Shown here: positions 1 to 10,288 of the stretch, in pieces | Layout of the letters: each line of letters begins with the position of its first letter | Numbering within the stretch: the first letter of the stretch is position 1 | From: an uncultured Prochlorococcus sp. | GTDB lineage: Bacteria > Cyanobacteriota > Cyanobacteriia > PCC-6307 > Cyanobiaceae | NCBI GenBank assembly: GCA_902538515.1 | Contig: CACBFH010000007.1 | Coordinates: 1-39,238 of the forward strand | Length of the DNA: 39,238 nt | Reading direction: 5' to 3' | Notes under the pieces: generated by a model | The model's input: only the letters and a program-made list of their open reading frames with translations | Told to the model about the DNA's origin: nothing | The model's database searches: none | Program-made: the position numbers and the translations under genes

Positions 1-384
1 GCTTTTTTTATCTTTTCCATAGGGAACTTCAGATTTAATTGTCTCTATTTCTCCAATGAATTCGTTTAGCAAATTTTTCTCAATTACCTTTTTGATTAAC
101 TTATTTGCAAATAAAGTATTTATTCCGACCCAAACCTCCTCATTTTTTGAATTGGAAACACATATCTGTTCCCAAGTAAAAGGTAATTTTCTTTTTGGAG
201 AAGGGGAAATACTTATTCTTACTTTTGATCCCTCACTCAAAAGTCCTTTCATTGGGCCTGTATTAGCACAATGAGCAGTTATTACCTCTCCACTCTCTAA
301 TTTTATATCTGCAAGAAACCTTTTATACCTCTTAATTAAAATCCCTTCAATTAATGGATCAAATTCAATTATCCGATCATTCAT
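1..384 (-). CDS. sfsA: SfsA family protein, C-terminus cut off by the window edge
   Basis: The reverse strand from an ATG at 384 is open to the left edge, giving 128 residues of the N-terminal part. It matches the SfsA family (sugar fermentation stimulation protein, a proposed nucleic-acid-binding protein with a nuclease-like fold). Visible family signatures are [12 protein letters not shown] near residues 16-27, HCANTGPM near 38-45, a [10 protein letters not shown] block, VNTLFANKL-type residues and SEVPYG near the edge. About 110 C-terminal residues, which hold the acidic nuclease-like site, lie outside the window. The cellular role of SfsA in cyanobacteria is not established. It diverges from the MurJ-like gene that starts at 417, and the 32-base gap must hold both promoters. 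Confidence 0.9.
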   Translation of the reverse strand, partial: MNDRIIEFDPLIEGILIKRYKRFLADIKLESGEVITAHCANTGPMKGLLSEGSKVRISISPSPKRKLPFTWEQICVSNSKNEEVWVGINTLFANKLIKKVIEKNLLNEFIGEIETIKSEVPYGKDKKS

Positions 385-416
385 AAATTATGTAGCTAGT
401 TAAAAATCAAATATAA

Positions 417-2039
417 TTGAAACTTAAACTTCTTGAAAAAATTAGACAAATCCAAATGCATTCATTTTTAAAAAATAATGTTTTTTCAATTTCCTTTGGT
501 ACTAGTCTTAGTAAATTAGCTGGATGTATAAGACAAATATTTATAGCTGCTGCTTTTGGAGTTGGGATAACATACGACGCATTTAATTATGCCTATATAA
601 TTCCTGGTTTTTTGCTAATAATCATTGGAGGGATCAATGGTCCCTTACATAATGCAGTCGTTGCAGTTCTAACTCCCCTCAACAAAAAACATGGAGGGAT
701 TGTTTTAACTCAAGTAAGCATAAAACTTTCAATATTATTATTTGGTTTAGCTATACTGATTTTCTTTAATTCCAGTTTATTAATTGAATTATTAGCCCCC
801 AATTTAAGTTATGAAGCTAAATCTATTGCCACTTACCAATTAAAAATACTCATACCTTGTATCCCATTATCTGGCTTCATAGGTTTAAGCTTTGGCGCCT
901 TAAATTCTCAAAGAAAATTCTTTTTATCAAGTATAAGTCCAGCAATTACAAGCCTAACTACTATTTTTTTTATTTTATTTAATTGGATTGTAAACCTAGA
1001 AAATACATCTTCAAATTTCCTTACTTATACGGGATTACTTGCTTATGCAACTTTGACGGGAACTTTAATTCAGTTTGTTGTACAAACTTGGGAAATAAAT
1101 AAAATCGGTCTCTTGAGATTAGAGTCAAACTTCCAATTATTTAATAATGAAGAGAAGAGGATTTTCAAACTAATTTTTCCAGCATCTATATCATCAGGTC
1201 TCAGTCAAATAAATGTTTTTATCGATATGTTTTTCGCTTCAAGTTTTCAAGGAGCAGCATCGGGACTAGCTTACGGAAACTTTCTGATACAAGCCCCTTT
1301 AGGCATATTATCTAACTCTTTGATTTTGCCATTACTTCCAAAATTCTCAGAATTTAGAAGTGAACAAGATAATAGTGGCCTCCAAAAACAATTGATGTCT
1401 GGGATAGAGTACTGTTTCTTGACAACTATTTTTTTAACTGGATTTTTTATAACATTTAATAATCAAATAGTAGAGTTAGTTTTTCAAAGAGGATCATTTG
1501 ATGATTTAGCGGCTTTAAAAGTAAAGAATATATTAATTGCTTATGCAGTTGGCATACCTTTTTATCTTTATAGAGATTTATTAGTAAGAACTTACTATTC
1601 CATAGAAAAAACAAACTTCCCTTTTAAGTCTTCATTTGCAGGGATAATATTAAATATTTTTTTTGATTGGTTTTTAATTGGTGCCCCAATTAATAATTTT
1701 GGCAATCTTTCACCATATAATTTTGGAGTTATAGGAATAATTTTATCTTCGGTAATAGTCAACTTTATAGTTTGTATTTTGCTTTCTATTAATCTGAAAA
1801 ATGAAAAAATCCATTTGCCTAACTTTTATTTATTAAGGAAAATTATCCTCATGTCATTAGCGGCATTTATAGATAGCACACTTTGTTTTACTATTCTCAA
1901 AACTACAAATAACTTAAATTCAAATCTCGGAGAATTTTTATTATTAATATTTGGATCTCTAACTTTTTTTGTAATCTATTTTTTACTTACAAAATGCTTC
2001 AAAGTAAATAGATTTAAAGTTAATAAAAAAAATATTTAG
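417..2039 (+). CDS. murJ: MurJ/MviN-family lipid II flippase
   Basis: 540 residues, almost wholly hydrophobic, with about 13-14 predicted membrane segments. The N-terminal block (SKLAGCIRQIFIAAAFG, then YDAFNYAYIIP) and the internal LVFQRGSFD and GIPFYLYRDLLVRTYYS motifs are typical of MurJ/MviN. The family moves lipid II across the inner membrane for peptidoglycan synthesis. The longest frame begins at a TTG (417). An ATG at 456 (residue 14, MHSFLKNN) is a plausible alternative, and neither has a clear ribosome binding site. Its stop overlaps by four bases the stop of the convergent small gene at 2036. Identity is secure at family level. I have not verified individual charged residues in the central cavity. 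Confidence 0.92.
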   Translation: MKLKLLEKIRQIQMHSFLKNNVFSISFGTSLSKLAGCIRQIFIAAAFGVGITYDAFNYAYIIPGFLLIIIGGINGPLHNAVVAVLTPLNKKHGGIVLTQVSIKLSILLFGLAILIFFNSSLLIELLAPNLSYEAKSIATYQLKILIPCIPLSGFIGLSFGALNSQRKFFLSSISPAITSLTTIFFILFNWIVNLENTSSNFLTYTGLLAYATLTGTLIQFVVQTWEINKIGLLRLESNFQLFNNEEKRIFKLIFPASISSGLSQINVFIDMFFASSFQGAASGLAYGNFLIQAPLGILSNSLILPLLPKFSEFRSEQDNSGLQKQLMSGIEYCFLTTIFLTGFFITFNNQIVELVFQRGSFDDLAALKVKNILIAYAVGIPFYLYRDLLVRTYYSIEKTNFPFKSSFAGIILNIFFDWFLIGAPINNFGNLSPYNFGVIGIILSSVIVNFIVCILLSINLKNEKIHLPNFYLLRKIILMSLAAFIDSTLCFTILKTTNNLNSNLGEFLLLIFGSLTFFVIYFLLTKCFKVNRFKVNKKNI

Positions 2040-2326
2040 TTTTCAAAAAAACTTTCCAAAATCTCTTCTAATTCTAGAATTTGTGGAGTAGTGATTAAAT
2101 TAATAAGTGGAATACTGTTAACACCATCCCCTACTTTTACATTTATTGCTTTCAAACTTATTTTTGCGGCCTCCAATGGGCCTTGATCTTTATTGCTGAT
2201 AAATTCAATAGCAAGACGTCTAGCTAGTCCAGCATCTCCAAGATATAAATTCCACTTTTCTATTTTTATAAAAACCTTTTCTGAAATAATATTTTCTAGA
2301 TCACTTATTTGTATTTGAGAGTCCAT
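2036..2326 (-). CDS. Small conserved cyanobacterial protein (DUF3181-like)
   Basis: 96 residues from ATG. It has no signal peptide or membrane segment, and is acidic at the C-terminus. The features I see (an early segment LENIISEKVFIKIEKWNLYLGDAGLARRLAIE and an end rich in Glu/Leu) resemble the cyanobacteria-restricted DUF3181 family, recalled from memory and not searched. No function is known to me. It lies 15 bases downstream of the 83-residue membrane protein on the same strand, so the two are probably cotranscribed. It converges on the MurJ gene with a 4-base overlap. Confidence 0.8.
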   Translation of the reverse strand: MDSQIQISDLENIISEKVFIKIEKWNLYLGDAGLARRLAIEFISNKDQGPLEAAKISLKAINVKVGDGVNSIPLINLITTPQILELEEILESFFEN

Positions 2327-2341
2327 AAATTAAAATTTAAA

Positions 2342-2593
2342 TTAAGTTGATTGTTTTGAATTATCTTTAGGTTTTTTTATAATTACAAAAAGTAAATGAG
2401 AGGCCAAAAGAACTGACCAGAAAATTGCAAAATTATTAAAAAAAGCGATTTCATATTTAATTTCTTTTAAAAGCCAAGTGCCACTTACAATTGCAGTAAA
2501 TATCATGCAGTGAATAACAAAATTTACTATTCGAGAAAAATGTTTGTAGATAGGATCTTCTAAATCACCATTTCCGTACCACTTTATAGGCAT
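2342..2593 (-). CDS. Small two-helix membrane protein (2TM-domain-like)
   Basis: 83 residues from ATG, with two likely membrane helices at about residues 22-42 and 54-72 joined by a short loop and flanked by charged ends. The N-terminus (MPIKWYGNGDLEDPIYKHF) and the helix pair resemble short 2TM-domain proteins found across marine cyanobacteria. I do not recognise a function. It is the upstream gene of a likely two-gene unit with the 96-residue protein, and is transcribed away from the tRNA-Arg gene. Confidence 0.78.
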   Translation of the reverse strand: MPIKWYGNGDLEDPIYKHFSRIVNFVIHCMIFTAIVSGTWLLKEIKYEIAFFNNFAIFWSVLLASHLLFVIIKKPKDNSKQST

Positions 2594-2679
2594 ATTAATA
2601 ATTTTATTGTTAATAATAGATATTTTACCTGAAACCTAGTTGACTAAGAGACCCTGAAACAGAGATATTACATAATAAT

Positions 2680-2753
2680 GCGCCTGTAGCTCAGTGGATT
2701 AGAGCACCTGACTACGGATCAGGGTGTCGGGAGTTCGAATCTCTCCAGGCGCG
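2680..2753 (+). tRNA. tRNA-Arg(ACG)
   Basis: A 74-nt cloverleaf. The acceptor stem GCGCCUG pairs perfectly with CAGGCGC, with discriminator G at 2753. The anticodon stem CCTGA/TCAGG encloses the loop CTACGGA with anticodon ACG, and the T-arm carries GTTCGAATC. No CCA is encoded. The A at the wobble position implies editing to inosine to read CGN codons, as is usual for bacterial tRNA-Arg(ACG). Confidence 0.97.
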
Positions 2754-2830
2754 TTTAGAATTATGAAATATTTTTTTTATATTTTTCTAAGAAATATCGT
2801 CTATATTATTAGTATTACTTATGAAATTCA

Positions 2831-4102
2831 ATGAATATCCTTCAAAATCTCAAAGAAAGTGATCCAGTAATATCCAACTTTATTAATTCTGAAAAAAATA
2901 GACAGGAAACTCATCTTGAGTTAATAGCAAGTGAAAATTTCGCATCAATTGCCGTCATGCAGGCTCAAGGATCCGTACTTACAAATAAATATGCAGAGGG
3001 ATTACCACAAAAAAGATATTACGGGGGATGTGAATTTGTTGATGAAATCGAGGAATTAGCTATTCAGAGGGCGAAAAAATTATTTAATGCAAATTGGGCT
3101 AATGTACAACCCCATAGTGGAGCTCAGGCAAATGCTGCTGTTTTCCTAAGTTTACTTAAACCTGGCGACACAATTATGGGGATGGATTTATCTCATGGTG
3201 GACACCTAACTCATGGATCTCCAGTAAATATGAGTGGTAAGTGGTTCAATGCAGTTCACTATGGTGTAAATAAAGAAACTAGTAAACTAAATTTTGATGA
3301 AATAAGAGAGATAGCACTTGAAACAAAACCAAAATTGATCATATGCGGATATTCAGCTTATCCAAGAACAATCGATTTTGAATCATTTAGAAAAATTGCA
3401 GATGAAGTTGGTGCATTCTTAATGGCTGATATTGCACACATCGCAGGTCTTGTAGCAAGTAAACTCCATCCAAATCCAATTCCTTATTGTGATGTAGTAA
3501 CTACAACTACTCATAAAACATTAAGAGGACCTAGAGGTGGACTTATCTTGTGTAAAGATGCAGAATTTGGAAAGAAATTTGATAAATCTGTTTTCCCAGG
3601 AACTCAGGGCGGGCCCCTAGAACATATTATTGCCGCTAAAGCAGTTGCATTTGGAGAAGCATTAAATCCAGATTTCGTTAATTATTCCCAACAAGTAATA
3701 AAAAATGCCAAAGTTCTAGCTTCAACTTTAATAAATAGAGGTATTGATATAGTTAGTGGAGGCACTGATAATCATATTGTTTTACTTGATTTAAGAAGTA
3801 TTAATATGACTGGCAAAATTGCTGATTTGCTCGTAAGTGAAGTGAATATTACGGCAAATAAAAATACAGTTCCCTTTGACCCTGAATCCCCTTTTGTGAC
3901 CAGCGGTCTAAGGTTAGGTACTGCCGCTTTAACTACAAGAGGCTTTAATGACAATGCTTTTGCTGAAGTTGGCCAAATTATTGCTGATAGATTACTTAAT
4001 CCAGACGATCCACTGATTGAAATTCAATGTAAAGATAGAGTATTAACCTTATGTAATCGTTTTCCTCTTTATGAAGGCAAACTTGAAGCATCAATAAAAT
4101 GA
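2831..4102 (+). CDS. glyA: Serine hydroxymethyltransferase
   Basis: 423 residues, the normal length for bacterial SHMT. This cytosolic pyridoxal-phosphate enzyme interconverts serine and glycine while charging tetrahydrofolate with a one-carbon unit. The PLP lysine is K229 in the diagnostic [14 protein letters not shown] block. ELIASENF (residues 30-37), KYAEGLP (53-59), RYYGG (62-66) and the PHSGAQAN block (94-101) are intact. The ATG at 2831 gives the expected N-terminus. The stop overlaps the start of cinA (ATGA, 4099-4102), which indicates translational coupling. The one-carbon units it supplies feed purine synthesis and the folate-dependent ThyX reaction encoded 10 kb away. Confidence 0.98.
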   Translation: MNILQNLKESDPVISNFINSEKNRQETHLELIASENFASIAVMQAQGSVLTNKYAEGLPQKRYYGGCEFVDEIEELAIQRAKKLFNANWANVQPHSGAQANAAVFLSLLKPGDTIMGMDLSHGGHLTHGSPVNMSGKWFNAVHYGVNKETSKLNFDEIREIALETKPKLIICGYSAYPRTIDFESFRKIADEVGAFLMADIAHIAGLVASKLHPNPIPYCDVVTTTTHKTLRGPRGGLILCKDAEFGKKFDKSVFPGTQGGPLEHIIAAKAVAFGEALNPDFVNYSQQVIKNAKVLASTLINRGIDIVSGGTDNHIVLLDLRSINMTGKIADLLVSEVNITANKNTVPFDPESPFVTSGLRLGTAALTTRGFNDNAFAEVGQIIADRLLNPDDPLIEIQCKDRVLTLCNRFPLYEGKLEASIK

Positions 4103-5373
4103 GTCCAAATTCCAAGGGAGTTGAAATTCTTTCTATTGGAACAGAGCTACTTTTAGGAAATATTATAAATACCAATGCTCAATGGATTGCTGAACAGTTA
4201 TCTCAATTAGGCTTAAATCACTTTAGGCAATTAACTGTAGGAGATAATTGTGATCGAATTATAAAAGTTATTCAAGAAATATCGAAAAGAAGTAATCTTC
4301 TAATTACAACAGGTGGCTTGGGACCCACCCCAGATGACTTAACTACTGAAGCAATAGCCAAATCATTTAATGTATCTCTTTTTGAAAGACCCTATTTATG
4401 GGATGAAATTAAACAAAAACTTTCAAACTCAAAGCTCCAGGAGAATTCCTCTAGCTTAAGGAAACAATGTTTATTCCCAAAAAATGCTCAAATAATTAAT
4501 AACCCTAGAGGCACTGCCCCAGGAATGATATGGGAACCAATAAAAGGATTTACTATTCTTACTTTCCCGGGAGTTCCAAGTGAGATGAAAACTATGTGGG
4601 AAGAGACAGCGTTTGAATTCATTAAAACCAAATTTTCAGATAGTTATTCCTTTTTTTCAAATACTCTTAAATTTACTGGCATTGGAGAATCTAGCGTTGC
4701 AGAAAAAATTAACGATCTATTAAATCTTAAGAACCCTACTGTTGCTCCATATGCAAACTTAGGAGAGGTTAAACTCAGAATCACAGCGAGAGCAAAGAAT
4801 AACCTAGAAGCAAAAAATATCATTAAACCTGTAAAAGAAAAATTAAAAAAAGAGTTTTCGAAATTTATTTTTGGTGAGGATAATGATACTCTTCCTAGCG
4901 TTTTATTAAAAGAATTAGTCAAGAAAAACCAAACTATTGTTTTTGCTGAGTCCTGCACCGGAGGCCTTCTATCTTCATCACTAACATCAATATCAGGCTC
5001 ATCTCAAGTTTTTCAAGGTAGTATTGTTTCCTATAGTAATAAGCTAAAAAATTCATTATTAAATATTTCTGAAGAAAAGCTCATAAAATATGGAGCTGTT
5101 TCTAAAGAAGTTTGTGAGGACATGGCAATTAATGTAAAAGAGAAATTAGGAGCAGATTGGGCAATAGCAATTAGTGGAATAGCTGGTCCGAATGGAGGGA
5201 GTCAAGATAAACCGGTTGGACTTGTGTATATCTCAATTTCAGGACCTAATAATCATATAACTAATATAAAAAAAATATTTAACTCAACCCGAAATAGAGT
5301 AGAAATTCAAACACTAAGTGTAAATGTGTGTTTGAACAGTCTCAGATTAATCCTATTATCAAGTAATAAGTAA
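4099..5373 (+). CDS. cinA: CinA-family protein (NMN amidohydrolase-like)
   Basis: 424 residues, matching two-domain CinA proteins. The N-terminal half is a molybdopterin-binding-like (COG1058) domain with [16 protein letters not shown] and [11 protein letters not shown]. The C-terminal half (from about residue 275) is the PncC-type domain with [17 protein letters not shown] and [10 protein letters not shown]. In characterised family members the C-terminal domain deamidates nicotinamide mononucleotide and the N-terminal domain acts on ADP-ribose, so NAD recycling is the likely role. The name comes from competence-linked homologues, and nothing here indicates competence. It overlaps glyA by four bases. 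leuC follows 11 bases after its stop, so glyA-cinA-leuC-leuD may be one transcript. Confidence 0.94.
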   Translation: MSPNSKGVEILSIGTELLLGNIINTNAQWIAEQLSQLGLNHFRQLTVGDNCDRIIKVIQEISKRSNLLITTGGLGPTPDDLTTEAIAKSFNVSLFERPYLWDEIKQKLSNSKLQENSSSLRKQCLFPKNAQIINNPRGTAPGMIWEPIKGFTILTFPGVPSEMKTMWEETAFEFIKTKFSDSYSFFSNTLKFTGIGESSVAEKINDLLNLKNPTVAPYANLGEVKLRITARAKNNLEAKNIIKPVKEKLKKEFSKFIFGEDNDTLPSVLLKELVKKNQTIVFAESCTGGLLSSSLTSISGSSQVFQGSIVSYSNKLKNSLLNISEEKLIKYGAVSKEVCEDMAINVKEKLGADWAIAISGIAGPNGGSQDKPVGLVYISISGPNNHITNIKKIFNSTRNRVEIQTLSVNVCLNSLRLILLSSNK

Positions 5374-5384
5374 CTTTTTACAAA

Positions 5385-6794
5385 TTGAGTCAAGACACCT
5401 TATTTGATAAAGTTTGGGATTTACACAAAGTTTCAAGTCTTCCTGGTGGCTCAGATCAAATTTTTATTGGTCTTCACCTCATCCATGAGGTAACAAGCCC
5501 TCAAGCATTTGGTGCTTTAAAAGATAAAAAATTAAAAGTAAAATTCCCTAATAGAACAGTTGCTACAGTCGATCATATTGTGCCAACAGATAATCAGAGC
5601 AGGCCTTTTAAAGATAATCTTGCTGAACGAATGATTAGCACATTAGAAAAGAATTGTTTACAACATAAAATCAAATTTTTTAATATTGGCAGTGGCAGTC
5701 AAGGAATAGTGCATGTAGTAGCTCCAGAATTGGGTCTAACACAGCCAGGTATGACAATCGCTTGCGGCGACTCACATACTTCAACTCATGGAGCTTTTGG
5801 ATCAATCGCTTTTGGGATAGGTACAAGCCAAGTAAGAGATGTCCTTGCTACCCAAACTATTGCCATGAATAAATTAAAGGTAAGGCAAATTTGGTGTGAA
5901 AAAAAATTATCTCATGGGGTTTATGCTAAGGATTTAGTGCTTCATATTATTAACGAACTTGGTGTAAAGGCTGGGGTAGGTTTTGCATATGAATTCGCAG
6001 GGCCTGCCATCGAGGCATTATCAATGGAAGAAAGAATGACTATATGCAATATGTCTATTGAAGGGGGTGCGAGATGCGGCTATATAAATCCTGATGAAAA
6101 GACCTTTAGTTATATTAAAAATAAATTATGTGCTCCCAAAAATGAACATTGGGATGAAGCACTATTGTGGTGGAAATCATTAAAAAGTGATGAAAGTTCT
6201 ATTTATGATGATGTCATTAAATTAGATGCTTCAAAAGTAAATCCAACCGTTACTTGGGGAATTACACCAGGTCAAAGCATAGGAATCAATCAAAAAGTAC
6301 CCCTATTAAGTGACCTATCTCCAAACGACCAATTAATTGCTGAAGAAGCTTATGAATATATGGGGTTTAAGCCAGGGCAATCGATCAAAGATACTCCAGT
6401 TGATGTTTGTTTCATAGGCAGTTGCACCAATGGGAGGATAAGTGACTTAAGAGTTGCGGCAAAGGTATTAAAAGATAAAAAAGTATCTAATAGAGTAAAA
6501 GCATTTGTAGTACCTGGCTCAGAAAAAGTAGCAAATGAAGCAAAACAAGAAGGTCTTGATAAGATCTTTAAGGATTCTGGATTTCAATGGAGAGAGCCAG
6601 GTTGCTCAATGTGTTTAGCAATGAATTCAGATAAGCTTTTGGGTAATCAAGTTAGCGCTAGTTCGAGTAATAGAAATTTCAAAGGTAGGCAAGGTTCTCC
6701 CAACGGTAGAACGCTTTTAATGAGTCCAGCAATGGTTGCTGCTGCTGCAATTAATGGCAAAGTAAGTGATGTTCGAGAATTTATAAACCTATGA
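5385..6794 (+). CDS. leuC: 3-isopropylmalate dehydratase, large subunit
   Basis: 469 residues, the expected length of LeuC, the aconitase-family large subunit that isomerises 2-isopropylmalate to 3-isopropylmalate in leucine synthesis. The [4Fe-4S] ligands are Cys347 (in GSCTNGR), Cys407 and Cys410 (in EPGCSMC). The substrate-site [11 protein letters not shown] block is at 129-139. The start codon is TTG at 5385 ([11 protein letters not shown]), with no closer ATG that keeps the family N-terminus. The stop overlaps the start of leuD by four bases, as expected for subunits of one enzyme. Confidence 0.98.
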   Translation: MSQDTLFDKVWDLHKVSSLPGGSDQIFIGLHLIHEVTSPQAFGALKDKKLKVKFPNRTVATVDHIVPTDNQSRPFKDNLAERMISTLEKNCLQHKIKFFNIGSGSQGIVHVVAPELGLTQPGMTIACGDSHTSTHGAFGSIAFGIGTSQVRDVLATQTIAMNKLKVRQIWCEKKLSHGVYAKDLVLHIINELGVKAGVGFAYEFAGPAIEALSMEERMTICNMSIEGGARCGYINPDEKTFSYIKNKLCAPKNEHWDEALLWWKSLKSDESSIYDDVIKLDASKVNPTVTWGITPGQSIGINQKVPLLSDLSPNDQLIAEEAYEYMGFKPGQSIKDTPVDVCFIGSCTNGRISDLRVAAKVLKDKKVSNRVKAFVVPGSEKVANEAKQEGLDKIFKDSGFQWREPGCSMCLAMNSDKLLGNQVSASSSNRNFKGRQGSPNGRTLLMSPAMVAAAAINGKVSDVREFINL

Positions 6795-7414
6795 ATTCTG
6801 AATTTACCTCGCCAATTGGAAAGATTTTAAAGATAAATGGGAAATGCATCTCATTGATTGGTAACGATATTGATACTGATCGAATAATTCCTGCGCGTTT
6901 TTTAAAGTGCGTTGATTTCGATTCATTAGGCAAATCTGTTTTTGAAGACGATAGAGAAACTTTAAAGGGAAAACATCCTTTCGATCTAGTAGAAAACAAA
7001 AATTCCTCAATATTAATTGTTAATAGCAATTTTGGATGTGGTTCCAGCAGGGAACATGCCCCCCAAGCACTTATGAGATGGGGTATAAAAGCAATTATTG
7101 GTGAGAGTTTTGCCGAAATTTTTTATAGTAATTGCATTGCAATTGGAATTCCTTGTTTTACGCTTAAAAAAAAATTAATACAAGATATTCAAAAATATAA
7201 TAATAATAAAAGTCTTTTCTTAGAAATTGATCTAAAAAATTCCTTAGCAAAATCAAACGATTTTAATTTTCACCTTGAGATTAAAGAAAGCTCAAAAAAT
7301 ATGTTTTTATCAGGAGAGTGGGATGCAACTTCAACATTACTTTGTAAGGAAAAACTTATTGAAAATAAATATAACGATTTGCCCTATCTAAAATTTAATA
7401 ATCTTGTGATATAG
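6791..7414 (+). CDS. leuD: 3-isopropylmalate dehydratase, small subunit
   Basis: 207 residues from ATG, overlapping leuC by ATGA. It is the swivel-domain partner of LeuC. Family marks are [15 protein letters not shown] (near 24-38) and [15 protein letters not shown] (near 77-91), which shape substrate specificity in the aconitase family. Length and order with leuC are standard. The stop (7412-7414) directly abuts the stop of the convergent LptD-like gene (7415), so there is no intergenic terminator and the two transcripts are likely to overlap. Confidence 0.97.
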   Translation: MNSEFTSPIGKILKINGKCISLIGNDIDTDRIIPARFLKCVDFDSLGKSVFEDDRETLKGKHPFDLVENKNSSILIVNSNFGCGSSREHAPQALMRWGIKAIIGESFAEIFYSNCIAIGIPCFTLKKKLIQDIQKYNNNKSLFLEIDLKNSLAKSNDFNFHLEIKESSKNMFLSGEWDATSTLLCKEKLIENKYNDLPYLKFNNLVI

Positions 7415-9421
7415 CTATTTAAATCCAAAGAGATTAAAAGAAATTCCTCCTGATTGATTAAGCGGTTGATAGAAAATACCAAATTCATAAGCTCTTTTTT
7501 TCCAATTTAATGAGATTTTAGAATCTATGAATTCACCATAACTAGCTGAATTATTGGTAAGATTTAGGGTGCCCTGGCTTTTGATAATAACTGGTCCAAA
7601 TAATTGCTGATCAAAAACAATATTTAACGTAAACTTATCGTCATTCTGATCAAATTTAAAAACACTTTCTCCACTATTTAATCGATAGAAAGGGAAAAGA
7701 CTTAAGCGAGTATAGTCAAAGCTTTTATTTTTGAAATTACCCAATATAAATTCTGGGCCTATACCTAAACCTAAATACTCTTGATGTTCTCCATTTTCGT
7801 AGAAAGAATAAGATGATTCTATTCTTGTATTAAGAAATAATCCTTTTGTGATTGGTTCAGGAATGTACCTATACGAAATATCTATAGATTTATTTTTAGG
7901 CTCTTCAATACTCAAAGGAAATTGCTGATCTAAAGCATAAAAAAAGTTACCTTTTAGGTTACTTATAAGATTGTCTGAATCTAGAGCCTCAGCAGTAATA
8001 TCAGCCACACCTAAAGAAAAAGTTTCTGTTTTTTTAATGCCATTAACTATCCAATTATTTTCTTTTTTTAATTTTGAACCATAACCTGAGTAAATTTCTG
8101 ATTCGCCTAATGAACCATTCCAAATCTTCTCTCTATAAATTCCATCAAAGCTTAAGTCCCATTTTGAATCAAAAAAATTGATTTCTTTACTTAATTTAGT
8201 TTTTAATCTAACTGCATCTGAAAATTTATCAAAATCAAAGGAATTTAAATTTTTGTCTATTTCTAAATCCCAATTTTTTATTGTGCCTTTTAACTGAGAA
8301 CTTAGAGCAAAATTATCATTTGAGCCCGCATTTCTCCTAACCCTATTTGAAGTTATTGATTCGTTTTTGGCAACAAAACTTTTTGTATAACCTTTAAGTG
8401 AGCGTTGGATTAAGAATTGGGGCTCTAAATCAAGAATAAAATTTTCAGATATTTCTATAGGGTTAAATTTCCTGCCAATGAAATAACCATCCTTATCTCT
8501 ATAGTCATATCCAAAATTCCATCTGCTAAATAGGTTAAATTTTCCTTCATCCTTAGTTATAGTTCTATTTCCAATCCAAAATGGAATTGATACTTTTTCG
8601 TCTAAAATTAAATAATTTAAAGATGACTTGAATCGTAGTTCCTCTTCTTCAGGAATTACTTCCAATGAATTAATTACTATTTTTACTTGTTTAGACTCAA
8701 GTAAATCATTACTAAATACGGCTTTATTACTTTTCCATTTTTCACCATCTATAGAAATTTTGTCTGTAAAAAACAACCAATTTTCAATTTTCCCAGGGGT
8801 ATTTAATACTTCCTCTTTATTTAATTTAAGTAAACTCTCTATTTTATTAGAATCTAAAAATTCAAAATTTGAGGATAAGTCCTCTAGTAAATACCTTGAA
8901 TTAATAAATCCCTTAACATTCATCAAATACCCTTTTTCATCAGTAAAGCTATATTCCAGTTCTGAAGATTTTAAAATCTGATTCCCTACTATTAAAGAAA
9001 TATTACCGTTCGCTCTTATTTTTTTAATCGGTTTTTCATAAATTAAGCTATCAGCCCTTAAAACCTTTCCTCGATATTGGACTATTACATTACCTTCTGC
9101 ATAAATAATATCATTAACTTCAGATTGTTTATCGGATTGAATTACAATTTCTTTTTGGTTTTGGCCATTATTAGCAACAAATGGCTTTGAATATTCATTT
9201 AAATATTTTTTTTCAATGGATAATTCTCGAAAAGTATTACTTAAGGATAAATTTGGTAAATGGTATGAAGATTTACTATCAATTTCTGACCACCTTATGT
9301 TGGATTTGGAATTATCTTTACTGTAATTAAATTTCTGATATTCTGCTGATATTGATGGCCATGTATAGTTGATGCACAAAGAAAATATGGTAATTAACTT
9401 TCCTGAAGTTCTTACAATCAA
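7415..9421 (-). CDS. LptD/OstA-like outer-membrane protein (DUF3769 type)
   Basis: 668 residues. The N-terminus is hydrophobic (IFSLCINYTWPSISA) and ends in an Ala-x-Ala-like stretch consistent with secretion. Residues about 95-170 show an OstA/LptA-like pattern (IYAEGNVIVQYRG, KVLRADSLIYE). The long rest is rich in alternating hydrophobic, aromatic and Asn/Ser residues, as in beta-barrels. This matches the cyanobacterial DUF3769 proteins seen as LptD counterparts that insert lipopolysaccharide in the outer membrane. No ATG fits: an upstream in-frame TAA at 9431-9433 leaves TTG at 9421 as the first start codon. The function is inferred from the OstA-like segment, and the barrel is a prediction. 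psbI lies 22 bases upstream on the same strand. Confidence 0.83.
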   Translation of the reverse strand: MIVRTSGKLITIFSLCINYTWPSISAEYQKFNYSKDNSKSNIRWSEIDSKSSYHLPNLSLSNTFRELSIEKKYLNEYSKPFVANNGQNQKEIVIQSDKQSEVNDIIYAEGNVIVQYRGKVLRADSLIYEKPIKKIRANGNISLIVGNQILKSSELEYSFTDEKGYLMNVKGFINSRYLLEDLSSNFEFLDSNKIESLLKLNKEEVLNTPGKIENWLFFTDKISIDGEKWKSNKAVFSNDLLESKQVKIVINSLEVIPEEEELRFKSSLNYLILDEKVSIPFWIGNRTITKDEGKFNLFSRWNFGYDYRDKDGYFIGRKFNPIEISENFILDLEPQFLIQRSLKGYTKSFVAKNESITSNRVRRNAGSNDNFALSSQLKGTIKNWDLEIDKNLNSFDFDKFSDAVRLKTKLSKEINFFDSKWDLSFDGIYREKIWNGSLGESEIYSGYGSKLKKENNWIVNGIKKTETFSLGVADITAEALDSDNLISNLKGNFFYALDQQFPLSIEEPKNKSIDISYRYIPEPITKGLFLNTRIESSYSFYENGEHQEYLGLGIGPEFILGNFKNKSFDYTRLSLFPFYRLNSGESVFKFDQNDDKFTLNIVFDQQLFGPVIIKSQGTLNLTNNSASYGEFIDSKISLNWKKRAYEFGIFYQPLNQSGGISFNLFGFK

Positions 9422-9443
9422 TTTAAGAGATTATATTAAAGGA

Positions 9444-9572
9444 TTAATCTTGTGGACTTTCTAAGTCTTTTCTATTTGGTGTTCTTGTTGGATCACTTGC
9501 TAAAAATCCGAATAGAAAAATTCCTACGAAGAAAAAAACGATTGTGTAAACTGAAATTTTTAAAGCAAGCAT
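9444..9572 (-). CDS. psbI: Photosystem II reaction centre protein I
   Basis: A 42-residue ORF read from the reverse strand, starting [10 protein letters not shown] and ending [18 protein letters not shown]. It has one thylakoid-membrane helix (about residues 5-24) followed by the conserved SDPTR(T/N)P motif of PsbI. PsbI is a single-helix subunit next to D1 that helps early assembly of the reaction centre. The C-terminal extension after the TPNR motif is a few residues longer than in plant PsbI. psbN lies upstream on the same strand and psbH is divergent from it. Confidence 0.95.
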
Positions 9573-9698
9573 GAAAATAGTATGGCTGTGAGAACTATAT
9601 CCTATAAAGATATATATATATTATGGTAAAAGGTTTACTTTTTGTATTGTTGGCAAATTTTAAACTAATTTAATAAATTAAATTTTAAAAATAGTTAT

Positions 9699-9851
9699 TT
9701 AATCATCGTGGTCATCCCAAGGATCTGTTAGCTTTGCTGCTTTTGGTCCAAAAGCTGTCCACAATCCAAAACCTGTTAAAGCAAGTAGTAAGGCTAGAAT
9801 TGTGACTGCAATAGAAACTGCAGGATCTGGTGCTGATGATAAAGTTTGCAT
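9699..9851 (-). CDS. psbN: PsbN, photosystem II assembly factor
   Basis: A 50-residue ORF on the reverse strand from ATG at 9851. The protein begins MQTLSSAPDPAVSIAVTILA and carries one membrane helix (about 12-32), then the family signature GLWTAFGP and an acidic tail ending DPWDDHDD. PsbN is needed for assembly and repair of the photosystem II reaction centre rather than being a stable subunit. The head-to-head arrangement with psbH (80 bases apart) is the classic cyanobacterial and plastid layout, which supports both calls. Confidence 0.96.
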   Translation of the reverse strand: MQTLSSAPDPAVSIAVTILALLLALTGFGLWTAFGPKAAKLTDPWDDHDD

Positions 9852-9931
9852 CAATTTTAATAAGTTTGTAAACAATTTATGTATTAGTTCCTATACAATA
9901 GCGAAATAATAATCGATTTAGTGAATTCACC

Positions 9932-10132
9932 ATGGGTCAAAAAACTGCTTTAGGAAACCTTTTAAAAGCCATCGGCAATTCTGGTCAAGGCAAGGTTGTT
10001 CCTGGTTGGGGGGCCGTACCAATAATGACTGTCATAGGATTACTTTTATTAGTTTTTCTCGTTATCCTCCTACAAATTTATAATCAATCTTTGCTTCTAC
10101 AAGGCTTTTCTGTAGATTGGAATGGTAACTAA
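9932..10132 (+). CDS. psbH: Photosystem II protein H
   Basis: 66 residues from ATG. The short stromal/cytoplasmic N-terminus ([13 protein letters not shown]) is followed by the VPGWG motif, a single membrane helix (about residues 29-49) and a C-terminus of the GFSVDW type. It lacks the long phosphorylatable N-terminal extension of plant PsbH, as expected for cyanobacteria. PsbH stabilises the photosystem II core and quinone-side function. It is divergent from psbN, with both promoters in the 80-base gap. Confidence 0.97.
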   Translation: MGQKTALGNLLKAIGNSGQGKVVPGWGAVPIMTVIGLLLLVFLVILLQIYNQSLLLQGFSVDWNGN

Positions 10133-10288
10133 ACTTAGACCTACTACTTAAATAGTTATTGTCATCCAAATAAATAATTAAATTCTTTAAAAACATTTCA
10201 AGAACTAATATTTACTTTTTTTAAGTAAAAAAAATTAATATTACCTAATTTCAAATTATAATTTTATTTATACAAACTCCTTCCTTAT

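Noticed and set aside
56-274. 72-codon plus-strand ORF at the left edge
   Set aside because: It lies opposite the sfsA frame, which has clear family motifs.
10211-10229. TTTACTT/AAGTAAA hairpin between psbH and pth as a terminator
   Set aside because: The stem is almost all A/T and is not followed by a T run on the plus strand, so it would be a weak psbH terminator at best.
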